Assembly (NCBI RefSeq): GCF_021018895.1
Contig: NC_079378.1
Location: 10,971,501 to 11,035,500, forward strand
Direction of reading: 5' to 3'
DNA: 64,000 nucleotides
Source of the DNA: Seriola aureovittata
Lineage: Eukaryota > Chordata > Actinopteri > Carangiformes > Carangidae
This document shows, piece by piece, positions 48,720 through 64,000 of the stretch (its first letter is position 1; each line of letters begins with the position of its first letter). The notes beneath the pieces are model-generated. The model was not told the DNA's origin. It ran no database searches and saw nothing but the letters and a program-made list of their open reading frames with translations. The translations under genes and the position numbers were made by a program.

Positions 48720-51700
48720 GACATTAGCACAGCCCACCTACATAAATATGTATTTCTTTCACAACCTGTAAAGAATTTGGTCTGAAGAGTGCCTCAGTGT
48801 TGAGTCTGACCTTTTTACAAGTTTGTGGCAGCTCTCACAACTTGACCTTTCATTTTCTTAAGCCAGTGGTGCCTCCCACATTACCAAAGAAGGGCCTCAT
48901 TATCCACTATGTCCCGACAGTTTGACAGACTGGGATGAGACAACAAGAAAAAAATACCATATGCCCTAAGATATATGCACACACAGTATTCACACCCACA
49001 TGAACACTAACACATACAGGTCAGAGATGTGTCCACACCATGTCAAAGTGATTCTGTGCTTGAGGTAGACATAACTGGAAAGTTGCAGGCAATTTACAAA
49101 AATGTGTATAGAATTTTAAGTCTAGTCAAATTTTGTGGTTATCAATAATGCTCATTTGAACTGGCTTTAAATTAGAGTTGCACTTTGTTCAAGGTTGTTG
49201 GTGTTTGTCTTTATTAGCTTTTCTTTACTCATTAGTCATTTTCTGGTACTTCCACAGCCAGAAATCAAATTGAAAATCTTGTTAACATTTACTGCGGAGT
49301 GTGGGAAAACAATGAAACACTGGCTTAATATTTCTTTTCTAAATGGCCAGAGGCTGTACCAATTTTCACAGGGAAAAAGTCAGAGCTGCAGTTGTATGCT
49401 TGATGTGTTTACCTATTAGGCAATCAGCAAACCAAGAAAGGGCAGCAGAGAACACATCCAGACCACTCCGGCTAAAGATTTATCATCGGGAGGTTAATAG
49501 AATCTCTAACTCAACTTTATAATTTGTCAAACATTTTTTCCCACTAATAATTCATCATGAAATCACCCTTACATGTGTCTGGGAGCTGGGATTTAACAAC
49601 GTTTATTTGTTTACACACAATTTGGTGCAGCCATACGGAAGAAGACATTAGTGGAAGCGAGGTCTGCCCACCCCAGCATCCCCCTCAGCACCTCACGGAT
49701 GTCTCTAACTGAGTTGGGTATTTTTTTAATGTGCGCTGGTATACCTTTAAATACAGGGGAAAAGCACAAACACCAATGCTCAGGATTTTTAGTCTAATTA
49801 CTGCTGAATGTTATTACTTACAAAGTAGTTTACCTGCAGTCATAAAAAAAAAGGGGTTAGGGTAAGTATGAAATATCATTATCACTATAAAGTTGTTGAA
49901 TAGGCACTGTACAGAACATAACTATTTTGTAATACCATGTAGGCTACCTCAAAAGGAATTTAATACTTTTCTGCCTTCAGAACAGCCTCAGCTCACTTAC
50001 TGTGATACCCTGACAGACAAGTACTTCCAAGCCACTCAGCCTGTTCTGCAAACAAGAGTCGGTTTCAGTTGAACATTCTGTTGCTATAGCAACCACTGCT
50101 GGCACAGTTCCATAGCCGTCGCTGTTTAACAGACATTGTTACAGCCACTATTTTGTCAGATCTGTGATCAAGCACAGACTGAAATCCACCTGTTATCGCC
50201 TCCTCGAAACTACGCCTTCGTTGGAGCCTAATCTGTAGATACACTTTCAATAACAGCTGTTTTCGTGATTTGCCGATTTGTCATTTGTTAATATAGTTTT
50301 TCTGTGATCAGTTTTGTGCTTACCAAGCCAGCCTCTATAGTACTAGCTGTCTGTTTCATAGATTAATTGCTGCGTTGCTTCCTATGGAGACGTCGTTTTG
50401 TTAACGTTTCACTTTGTTTCCTCCTGGCATGAGAGACAAAGTAATCCAGTTTTGTGTCATTGTGTTAATTCATTTTAACAACATCTTTGTCACCAGAATC
50501 TCAATGTTTTCTAATTTTGTAATCACTACTATTGTATTTGCTGTCCAATATCGTTTTCGCAAAAAAAAAACTTTGAAGGCCATCTGCTGTTTTGCCCTTT
50601 ATAGAGTTGTGAAGTGGAGGTGTGCTGGTTCTAGAAATATTTTTTTCCCATTCTGTGTTCCCTATTCCCTATGTGTTCACATTTCCTTCAAAGAGTAACT
50701 ATAACCTTGTTTTGTTTATTTGGCTTGGTCATCTTGGACACCACCTTGTGTAGGTATTGTGGGCACATCTAACTGGGCGGAGAACCTGGCAGCTGGAGGA
50801 AGTAGCTTGGGAGATGGAGTAACACAAAACATGCAGTACTTAAAAACACTGCCTACAACTCTCTGGGACTTTCTAAGTAATACATATCAGTTTATGAAAC
50901 TTTTTTTTTTGCATGGTTCCTAAATGCTTGGCAGTTTTATTATTAGCAGAGTGTGAAAGCTGCTCTGTCGCCTCAGATTTTTCTCTGATGATCATGACCT
51001 AAAGAAACTAACTTTCACACCCTTGGAGACAATCTGCATTACAGTGTTGCTGGAAATATTAACAAAGTCTGTAGATAAGATGCAGCGTGAAACCAGCCAT
51101 TGTTCTTGCATTAAACCCATTTCTAAATCCAGGATTTGGAGACACAATGAAGCCTCTGTTTGCAGTAACCATGAGCCACGTCCTGTTTGTCCTGCATGTG
51201 TCTTTTCATCTGCATCACTGCTTGCATTAACAGCGATGTTTTTTGTGTTCTTTCACCAGTTACATGAAGGCCCCGTGGGGAACTGATGACCTAGAAACTG
51301 AGAGATTCTGTCAATTGGATTCAAAGCAGTTTTCAGCTGGGTTTTGTGGTGAGGTTTTAGTCTACTCTCTGGTGTAATACAGTCCAGGTGCAAGTGAAAC
51401 ACATTGTCACAATGCATGTGAGTGTACTTGTACTAATGGTGTAATCTGTTCAGAGAGTCACATTTTGAAGTTCCCAAACCGTTTATTTTAAGATGTAAAA
51501 CTTTGTCTTTTGGTTCAAGGGTAGAAATAAGCTTAAAGTAAGGAATGAAAGAGAGTTAATACCACAAGTGACAAAAAATATGTACTTGTGTGTGAGTTTG
51601 TGTGTATACAGCTCTGAAAATTACAAACAAAACATGAAAAACATGTATTTCTGTTCCATGAGAGATGCGTTATGTCATATCTAATAGGATTAAATTTATT

Positions 51701-51772
51701 CAAAAATGTTCTTGTCTTGTAACCGTTTCTTCCCAAAACTTCTCCCAAATATACTTTGTACTCCACTATTAC

Positions 51773-52378
51773 AATACGGTGGCCGGCCATTGGGCAAACG
51801 CGCTGCAACGGCTCAAATCATTTCCATTAGGAGAAATGAGCTGCAAATACAGAAACGAAATACAAAAGCCTGAGCTTTGACCCGAGAGGCCAGACCTACG
51901 ACCAGACCTTTGACCTTTGACCTTGGACCAAGCGACATTAAAAAGTGATAGAAGGCGATAAAAAGGTTTGTGTGTTTTTTAACATTTGGCTGTAGCTTAT
52001 AAAAGAGCAACAGATAACTTAGTGTTAGCGTTAGCATGCTTATATACAGTCTATGGGCACTTCACTTAGCACTCATCCTAGAGGCCTGGAGCACTTCCGA
52101 TACGTTGTGTGGATATTTTTTCTGTTGCATTTGTTTTGGGGGCTTGTGTGTTTTCGTTGTTGCATTGTTTCTTTATTTGCAGCGTGTTTGCTGTTCATGT
52201 ATTTGTTTTGGCTTCCGGCAGTGCTGCACGTTTTGTTCATTTGAAGCACATTTCCCTTGTTGTTTTGCATTTTCGTATGTGATTTTGAATCTGCATCGTT
52301 TCTGAATTTGCAGCTTGTTTCTCCAAATGGAGCATTTTGGGCCATTGCAGCGAATTTGTTCCTGTCTGCCACCGTATT
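51773..52378. mobile_element. 606-bp foldback-type element with ~83-base inverted arms
   Basis: The left arm is 51773-51857 and the right arm is 52297-52378. The reverse complement of the right arm lines up with the left arm along its whole length: AATACGGTGG, then CGCTGCAAYGGC, then GGAGAAAYRAGCTGCAAAT and CAGAAACG. The middle (51858-52296) is unrelated to the arms except for short TTTGCAGCGTGTTTG-type echoes and is not clearly coding. This is a nonautonomous foldback or long-inverted-repeat transposon. Confidence 0.75.
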
Positions 52379-52400
52379 AAAATGTTATATAGCATAGCAC

Positions 52401-52424
52401 GTTTTTTTTTTTTTTTTTTTTTTT
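52401..52424 (+). repeat. poly(T) run next to the foldback element
   Basis: About 24 T residues start 23 bases after the right arm of the 51.77-52.38 kb element. Confidence 0.9.
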
Positions 52425-55400
52425 ATGAAATAGTGGTAAATTGTGTTAGCTGGCTTCCTCATGTGAATCCAAATGGGCTGACCATCAAGGAAACCATGGG
52501 TGCTGCTAAACCCCAGGGAGGACACAGCTGCAAATGCTCATGGGAATTACAGATGGCAGGGTTTCCACTCCCACTGCCTTGAAAAGCAAGACCCACAAGA
52601 CACGGATACTCAAAAAGATAAATCTGTGTATTACTGTATGGTGAAAACAACAGAGATCCTTATCCTTCTGTAACATTGGAAACATTAAAACAAATCCATG
52701 TAAATACTGTATATTGAAAGTGTAGCTAACTCTTAGGAGATGTTTCCTTTGCATCACAAGAAAGCCAAGGAAAAAAGTCAGTGTCAACACTCAATATATG
52801 ATTCCTAACAATATAGGACAGTTCTCATAACAATAACAGATACAAAAAGAAGAAAAATCAATATTGTAAATTCAATTATAATAAAAAAATTCAATATAAA
52901 CGCAGCATTCAATATTTTCCTTTGTGATAATGAAATAGAAGTGGGTTTTAGTAATCATTTTCTTTCAGTGGTACCAGGTGAGAGTATTTACATTTTATCA
53001 AAAACCCAAAAGAGAATAAAAAATGTGAATAAAACCAGATGTTACAAACTGTTTGTTTGCAATTGTGTCAAGGGAGGAATCTCCATCACAGCAATGATGG
53101 GTGCCACTGGCTGAAATCGAGGGATTACAAAACGGAGTATATATATTTCTCAAAAAAATAACTACTCTTTACAAGTGAACACAAACAAAACACTTTGGAT
53201 CCCCAATATAATGACTTACTACAAAGAGTACAAACTATTATTTTTGTTGTTGAGGTTTTCATCTGAGGAAAATGCACAGCTATTTTTCTTCATCCAATAC
53301 GATACACTTGAGTCTGTGTTTTTCACAAGCAAATGACTCAGAAGACTCACGGCACGTGGCATCACAAGATGGAAATCAGTGATGCCAAACAAAATTAAAT
53401 CAAAAACATCTTCCAGAATAGCACGTTGGCTTATATGGATGATTGAGCATACGCCATAACACTTACAGTGTTGGTGTTTTATGCTCTGGCAACATGGTGC
53501 AGTGTTTGTTTATGACATTGTGAGTGGCACTTTACAAGTGTGATGTGTCATAGTAAGGAGCTGTATACACAAATAAAAGCTTTTTTATGACGTGTTTCTC
53601 CAGCATTCACATGAATCAGCATGTAATGTCATGACTTCATCAGAGCTACCACTACTTCCCTCCAACACTACATTTGTCTTTCATCAACAGACCAGATTCT
53701 ACAAATCCAGTTCATGTTTCTGGAGGATGACCATATATCCCAGTGGGTTTAACAAGAAGAACATGTTGTGGCCCTTCTTGTGTGCCTCATTAGAGATAAT
53801 TGCATACACTTATGCAAATTACAGAAATGTGCTGTTTCTCTGGAGGTTTGACACATCTCCTTACCCACTCATTCTTTTCAGTTTTGCCTCCCTTGGTAAT
53901 CTTTAGGCCTCTACCAAACACTCGCAGTTCTTAATATGAAGAACAGAATGTTTTGTTTTTATACCCTGTTCTCCCTCTGGTATTTCTGGCCTTCCTCTTC
54001 TCCCTTTGTGTGAATGGTGTCCTTGGGTTTTGCCTCTTGTGTTTATGTGTAGCTCTACCTCTTTCCAGGTTTTCATGGTAGAAATTATGCACTATGGGTC
54101 ACATTTGTAGTTTGGAGCTATATTAAAAGGTTATGAAAATGATCATCACTGCCACTAGAAGTCGCGCTACATCAACAGCATCTCAGACCAAAACAAGACC
54201 GGCCTCAGCTAGACCATTCAGCCATCAACCCCACTTCACTTTCCCGGTCAGCAAGGTATTACAAAGCCCAGTGAAAGTGGCCACTAAACACACAACAAGA
54301 GCCAAAAAAACTTACACATTCAGGAAAAAAAAAAAGTCAGTTTTGAGTTAAGTTGGAGCCCTTTAGCAGCTCATAGGGCTCTCCATCTCAGTAAGGCTAG
54401 ACCAATATTGGCCCCAGAGTCAGACTAGGAAATAAATTCAGCCGTGGACTTATACTTTGGGACTAGTCGCACAAATGACACTAACGGGAGTCAGTAAAGA
54501 CACTGATGGAGCAGGTAAAAACTTGAAAAAAACTTCATGGATGTTTTTGACGGTCAACCGGCCGACTAGGATTTGAGCCGCTAGTCCCCGTGGCCAATCC
54601 CCCTGTGCTCTGGTTGCATCTCTCTCTTTGTTTGAGGGCATCTTAGACAAAAACGTGGTTTCTTCAGTGGAGGAAAGTATGCAAGGACTGTCACCTGAAC
54701 CCTGCATATACCATACTGTGTCACCTGTTTATAAACATTGGGAGGACCAACATTTAACAAGAGGCACTCACATACACTAACATGCACGAGCACAAGTTCA
54801 GACCAAAACAAGGAGGAGAAACTGGGATTACAACGCAAACAGAGGGGTGTGACTTTATTCTCTGCTCAGGACGCCATTACGCTACCATATCTTTACATAG
54901 AAAATAGTTATTTGCTTCTATATCATTGTTTAAAATCCTGCCCACAGAAGTTTTTAACATGACTTGATTTGACTATTAGACTTTGCTTTGTTTTTTTCCA
55001 GACTGAATACATCTGAGTAAGAAATGGAGGCTCCAGAGTATGCCTAAATTTCATCCTAACCAAAGACCACACTTAATGATTTCCCCACTGACAATTTCAA
55101 CCAGACAAAACTATTCATATTCATTGTGGTTACAACCTGCACACAAAGAGTCCTGCCTGTTTTTCCTGTCCCTGTTCTACAGTACACAATGTTATTCTCT
55201 GTACCAAAGGACATTCAAGATTAGCTACTAATTAAGCATAATTATTCTAGCGCAGTCCAGTAGTTAGTGTAAACTGAATCTGTACTGAAACTGAATAATG
55301 CGAGTTCCAGAAAGGCATCATATTCTCAAGATTAGCACATCAGTTTTCATATCAGGCATTTCTGCTCATCTCATCTGTTCTGATACACACTAGTCTAGCT

Positions 55401-58400
55401 TTGCCAGAATGCTTAATCACGCTCAGGTGCTTCATTACTGCCTCTATTTTTCTGTTAACCCCAACTTTCTCATTAAATTCACTGTCATACACAGTACTTG
55501 GACCAACCAACCCTGGGTGATTTGGTGCCAGAAAACATTATGTCAGCTAAGGACGTACACAATTTGCACAATTTCCCTGGTCTCACTTTTAAAAACACAG
55601 GTACTGGCCAAACTGTTCTTGCAATTCATTAAATTTGAGGAGAGGATTGGCAACACGGCAAAGTTTGGTGCTGTCAGCACAAACATAGGGAGGTGAAATA
55701 GTTTTAAATAGGTTTTCTGAATCCCCACATTTCCTTGTTACTGAAAAGACACATACTGCAAAAATTGTTTCAGTTATGTCTTTTTTAAGGACAATAAAAA
55801 AGCGTTAAAAGCCACAATTTATTTTGGTAAGTTTTTGAACCTACTATAAATCCCCTACTCTAAACGAACTAACTAAACCTCACCTCTCACCAATGAACTT
55901 TAAAGAGTGATAACACTCAGCAACAGCATATGACATTTTCGCCACCTGAACTACAAAGTTCACTGAGTGTCTGACACTAGAAAGGCTTCTACAAACAGTG
56001 GCAAAGGCTGTCAAACACATTCACGGTCGAGTTTTATTTCTGACATCGCATCACTTGAACTGCCTCCTGCCTCAGGATACAGTGTCTGGCGTGTTGCTTA
56101 ATTTAAATGCAGAGATGGATGTAAGAATCTGGCAAAGGGCAAAGAAAAGGTTGAAGAATGACAAAGCTGCTTTTCTAAGGTCAGAATTTAGAGAGCAAAA
56201 CAGAGTTTGTCGAATGGTAGATATTAATCAAGGCTTTACTTAATGCATTGTCAACTTTTTTTGGGGGCCATTTGGGCAGCAGAAAAAGCTCTAAACGCAA
56301 CATTGATATATTACCACCATATACTGTATGTGTCAGCAAATGTCTGTCTATTTACATATATCAGAGTAACATTAGCATATACTTGGAGCCATGTTTCTTT
56401 ATGTTGTGTCCATTCCACTCCATATGCCATCTTGTTTTAGCTCTGTTTTCGTCTTCACCAACTCCCAATGCAATGCTCCACTATGTTCACTAGTTAGTTG
56501 ATAACTTTGTCTGTGTGCTGTTCAGTGCAGGGCAGGTAGTGTATACAGTTGGGTTATCATAGCTTTTTTTCCCTGATAACAACTGCCTGGAAGAAGAGCT
56601 GGAAATACCAACAAAGCAGTAAAGCCGTGGGCTGTGAAAACAAAACAATGAGCTGAAAGAAGCTAAAAATCTCCATAGAGCTGTAATGAACTGCATTCAT
56701 TCATTCATTCATATGCACAGGCTATAGGAGAGAGATATATACATAGATACTTAGGTAGATATATAGATAAGATATAGATACTGTATATACTTATATATAA
56801 GACACGATATAATTGAAACACCAACTGGCTGTGGCATAACCACAGAGCTAACATTGTCACAACATCTAAGGTCTAATAGTAAATGAAAAGAGCAATTGAA
56901 GTAGTCATCTTCTAGTACACGTTAAAAATCCATTATGGAAATTCTCTATGGAAAGCTAAGCCAAAGAAAACATAACATAGTCCAATATCCATTCTATATC
57001 ATCCAGTGCATACAGGAAATTAAAGCATCTGGGATATTATGTTAATGTATGAAATGCATTAGTGAGAGTACAATGTGTTTTATCTGTGTGTAGCTTAATG
57101 GCACATCATCAACTTAGGCAGTCCAGTGATTGCAAAGATATTTTTATTCCACAAGTATATAATGATTAAAAAAACAAAAAAAACTGAAAGCTAAACATGA
57201 CATGGCATAAAAGCTCCTCTATGAGGCTTCTACCCAAAAGAGAGGTGGGGGTGGGGGCTATTCAAAGCCTACAGCTTTAGTAAAAAAACAGCATGAGTGC
57301 ACACTAAAGCACTACTCCCTTACATTACTCACAAACACAGCAGGACATGTAAGGCGATGAAGTGAAGCATGGTGATCCAGTCAAAAGTCAGCCCATCTAC
57401 GTAAAAAACCTGTCTGTTTGTGCGTACACTGTCTGTGTGCGTGTGCACGCGTTTGTATGATACACTGTCCATGCAACTTTTCTGGCTCTCAATCCGCATA
57501 AAAAGGAGAATTACTGAATTATGCTCCGATTTACATGGTGACAGTTTGCAAATATGTAAGCAGCTAATCCCACGAACGTTGTTGCATATAAACATTTGCC
57601 TCATTCTGTGATTGAGGCTGATTTGATGAGGTACAAATGAATAAAACATTCACCATATCCATGTACGTCACTGCGCGAGTCACGGCAATCAGTAGCAACC
57701 AAACCAGAGCAGGATGGGTAGAGGACAGACGTTGGGCATACATTCAAACCATGTCTATGTTTATTCTATATATGGCAGCTTTGCTAAGGCCTCTGGCAAG
57801 GGTGTGCGTCCAATGTGTCATATGTCCTGACACGCCCGCAAACATCTTTTTTCTTGCAATGGCAACCATTCTTATACACCGCCAACCCAACAGTGTCATT
57901 CCATCCCAGAGTGACGCACAAGTCATATGTGTCTGATTCATGCCATACACGAGCCTTTTTGTGTCGTTTTTCTATGAAAATGAGATGAACAAGCTGTTCC
58001 ACGTGTTAATGAGTGTGGAAAATACTACTCCTCCATACCTAATGCCTGCGTGGAATCCGATCGTACATTTAAATTTAACTTGCAAGCATTTACAAGATTG
58101 GATATCAAACATACAGGAGAATGGCATAGGACTGACACATCATGCACGTATATGATAAGATGTTTTATTTTGCCTCTAATTGCTCCTCCGTCTCTTAGTA
58201 TCTAGGGATATGTTGAGCCTGTCAAGAGAGAGACAGAGAGATAGAAAGAAAGACAGAGAGAGAGAGAGAGAAAGAAAGGCACGGGGAAGACGCGATGTGT
58301 GATGGAGAGGGAAATCAGGCAACAGCAACTGCAATGTGCGTTATTTAAAGCTGCATTCATCTATCTATCTTTTTTTTTTATTTTTGAGTCACCTGGGGGC

Positions 58401-60518
58401 AGAAGAACTCCAAAACAAGTTGCAGTATGAAGCTGTTATAACCAATGTGTTAGCAAACAATTGCCTATACTTTCACATCCGGAAAAACAAAGGGTAAGAT
58501 TACCATTCATTTTGCGGTTTTATTTCTGTCCCACTGATAGATGTAGGTCCAGCAATCACCGTCCTTTAAATTGTAAATGTAAAAGTTGCCAGGGTGACAT
58601 GTTCCTTTATTACCATGAACATGGACTCTACAGTTTATTTTGAGCCATTCCCACTTACACCATCCTGATAAATAAACACTCACTAGCGCACCAAATGTGT
58701 TAATTAATTAAATGGAAAATAGTCCCCAAAAAACTTCACTCTGCACTTTTGAGTTAACGTCTGCCATAAGCTACATATCTGCGCTCTATGGTGGGATGTT
58801 TACTTCAGCGTTTTCATTGCTGGAAAAATAATGCATGTATTCCACCAGGAGTGATAACAGTCACAAACACAAGATCACGTATGTATCAGAGCACAAACAC
58901 AGATATAGATCAAAACAACATTGTCTTTTGCTCTCCATTCCTCTTTGCTCATATACCAAGAGGGTGAGAATGTTTTGTTCAAGACTTCCACAGAAAGATT
59001 TTTCAGTCTGTTTTTTTCTGAAGTTATGATTTTTTTTTTTTTTTCCAAGACTCTTTCATCAGTAGACATGCTGATTTAGAAATACCCCATTTTCTGCTGG
59101 AGGCAGAAGCACAGATGATTCCTAGATTGGATTTATTTGGGTTCCTTTTTCTTCATGGTTAAGGATGGGACAAAAAAAAAAAAAAAAAAAAAAACATTTC
59201 TCAAAAGCAATTATAAGAATTGCAAGACAGACCACTGGCTTATTCACAGCTCAGTGGGATACTGAATTTTATGCTGTGGTTAGCGTTTGGAAACGGTGGG
59301 GAGGTTTGTGTGCTGTTCATAAGCAGCAGGACACCTTTGTAAAATTTTTCCTCAGGACTTCCGCTTCTCTTTGGAAATGATATCCATTGATACTATCATC
59401 TAGTTAGAGCTCTAGATGTTATGATTATTACTATTAATAAGGACTGTTCTACAGTAGTAGTGTTTGAAGAATGTCCTTGTTGCAGACAAGGACTTTAGGA
59501 ACGTAACTATGAGATAAAGACCGATTTCTGTTCATTGTGAAATATTTTGAATGGTCTGTGCTATTCTAGATTTATTGTGGGTGTTAAGATTATTAGCCTT
59601 TTCATAGATCAGTTTTACGTGCAATTGAATGGGGTAAGGTGGCTATTAAGCCTAATATGTCAGATTTTATATCCATATAAAGAGGTCAAGCTGGCATATG
59701 TGATTGAGGAACTAGGTAAAAATAAAAATGTAGACTGCTTTGCTCTGTGCGGCAGTCTCATCTATATGCATTTCACAGCATGGACAATGTTGCTCTGTTG
59801 GTGTTTTGAATTGGATAAACCAAGTTGTGTTTGTGGTAAAAAAAAAATAAAAAAATCCTCCATATGAGATGATAAAATGGTTCTCTGGTGGAACAAGTCT
59901 CTGACCACATGTTTTGCTCCAGGGCATGTGACAGTTGCTCCTTTCCCCCCACCCAAACTTTCTACTCCCATGCTGGAATAGGATTCACACTGCTAATGCT
60001 GTCACACAGTCACTTTATGTTGTTCCAGCACTTGAAAGTAAGCCTATGAACATGCCGAGCTGCTCTGCACTGTCATTTGTCAAAATAATTTGCCGTGCAC
60101 ATGTGATCTATTTTACGCAGCAGGTCACAGCATGTTCAAATTATTGATTTCAAAACAAGGGGGGGGGTTACCACTGCATATGATTTCTCTGTTGCTATCG
60201 TGAGACTTGTCTTCCCAAAGAAGAGCATAAGTCTCAAAAACAACATATGCTCAAGTGACAAAGCCCTGTGGTTGTAGTAATTATGATGGGAGCAACAGAA
60301 GTTACAAAGCAACAAAATCCATATAGGAAGCAGGTCATCATGGATGGATGGCCCAACAAAACAAGACTTTAACACAAGGGACCACCATTTCCCTTTCCAG
60401 CCAACACTCAGCTGACAGACAGTTTCTTTTAAAGCATCAACATGATTGTTTCCTAAATTTAACCACATATTTATCATTGTAAGCATGATGACAAAGCTCG
60501 CCTAACCGCAATCTAACC
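52425..60518. other. noncoding, few repeats
   Basis: Long AT-rich stretch with unusually few dispersed repeats and many TGTATATA/TATACTGTA words, as often seen in long 3' UTRs. A minus-strand AATAAA is present near 57145, but no coding sequence is seen to its right, so a UTR cannot be claimed. 58200-58275 is a short GA-rich tract. Confidence 0.45.
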
Positions 60519-60885
60519 TTAAAGGGGTTATTTGTAAGTTCTCTGAGCCACCGAACGTGTTTTCTTGCCGTGAGCTGGTGGTGGCGATTGTCGCTTGGCA
60601 AGAGCTTCGGCCATCGTTGTGTTTACAAGACAAGAGGTTATAGTATGCCCTCTGAGTAGCACTACTTCTTCAGGGCAGGCTGGACGCTACAGTGAGTCAC
60701 CATCGGAAAGTGACCAGACAGGCCAGGGCTAGCTGGTTAGCATGCTAACTTCGGGAGAGGAAAAGACGTGATAGAGACAAGAGTTAACATTGCCGTTGCT
60801 TTGCCCCTCTGGGGACAGGTCTTGGCGAGTGAAGGCATTCGAGTTTGATGCTGAACTCACAACCTTTCTTCAAGAATTTTAACAC
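60519..60885 (+). mobile_element. TTAA-flanked MITE-like element, copy 2 (right end unclear)
   Basis: It starts TTAAAGGGGTTATTTGTAAG and, over its right two thirds, parallels the 35.35-35.69 kb element (shared CAGGGCAGRYTGGA-type, GGCTAGCTGGTTAGC and ATAGAGACAAGAGTTAACAT blocks). It carries an extra block near 60545-60640 that copy 1 lacks. The closing inverted repeat is not recognisable, so it may be truncated or fused to the next repeat. Confidence 0.65.
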
Positions 60886-63841
<2,956 letters not shown>

Positions 63842-64000
63842 TTTTTCAGGCCTGGGAATGGTATAAATGGATAAGGGCATATATCTTAACGGGTCAACTC
63901 AGAATAAAAAAAGGCAATTTAAATTAAAATTGCTTTTTCACAACCATAAAATTAATCCAGAATCACCTGGTGCATCAATTTGGTGATTTGCTTTACATAA

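Larger units (their letters stand above)
42961..51772. other. noncoding, no gene seen
   Basis: AT-rich with CA and GT microsatellites and homopolymer runs. 46480-46810 looks like unique, possibly conserved sequence. The minus-strand frame at 47005-47391 is not recognised as a protein. Confidence 0.55.

Overview
The window is vertebrate nuclear DNA from a ray-finned (teleost, probably percomorph) fish. The only gene I can identify with confidence is a preproinsulin gene of fish type at about 37.96-39.14 kb on the plus strand. The rest has no long coding exons. It is rich in CA/GT, GA/CT and AT microsatellites and homopolymer runs, and it holds dispersed repeats that I recognise from fish genomes: hAT and Tc1 transposase relics, a tRNA-like SINE, and several short inverted-repeat elements.

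Layout. 1-21 kb: single-copy-looking AT-rich DNA with many simple repeats, a TTAA-flanked nonautonomous element (7.1-7.6 kb), a consensus CTCF-type site (8.09 kb), a perfect hairpin (9.96 kb), a fish dispersed repeat (14.2-14.6 kb) and a 344-bp inverted-repeat element (18.96-19.30 kb). 21-24 kb: an hAT transposase relic followed by a SINE and a 29-base C run. 24.9-25.1 kb: an unidentified possible exon on the minus strand. 33.8-37.4 kb: three repeat relics in a row, ending with a Tc1-like transposase remnant. 37.8-39.1 kb: the insulin gene, made of promoter motifs, a CA microsatellite, a noncoding exon 1 and two coding exons. 39-64 kb: mostly unassigned noncoding DNA with microsatellites, a 606-bp foldback element (51.77-52.38 kb), a second copy of the 35.3-kb element (60.5 kb) and a 127-bp CA tract at the right end.

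The most interesting observation is in the insulin gene. Reading frame, splice sites, signal peptide, six cysteines and the C/A dibasic site are intact. The B/C dibasic cleavage site, normally at B29-B30, is replaced without any gap by Met-Ser. The A chain ends in Tyr instead of the near-invariant Asn at A21, and B5, B16 and B25 also differ from the usual residues. The gene therefore looks expressed and maintained, but predicts an atypical product: an A chain disulfide-linked to an uncleaved B-C chain. This fits a diverged second teleost insulin paralogue (insb/ins2 type) better than the conserved pancreatic hormone gene. No th or igf2 exons were seen on either side.
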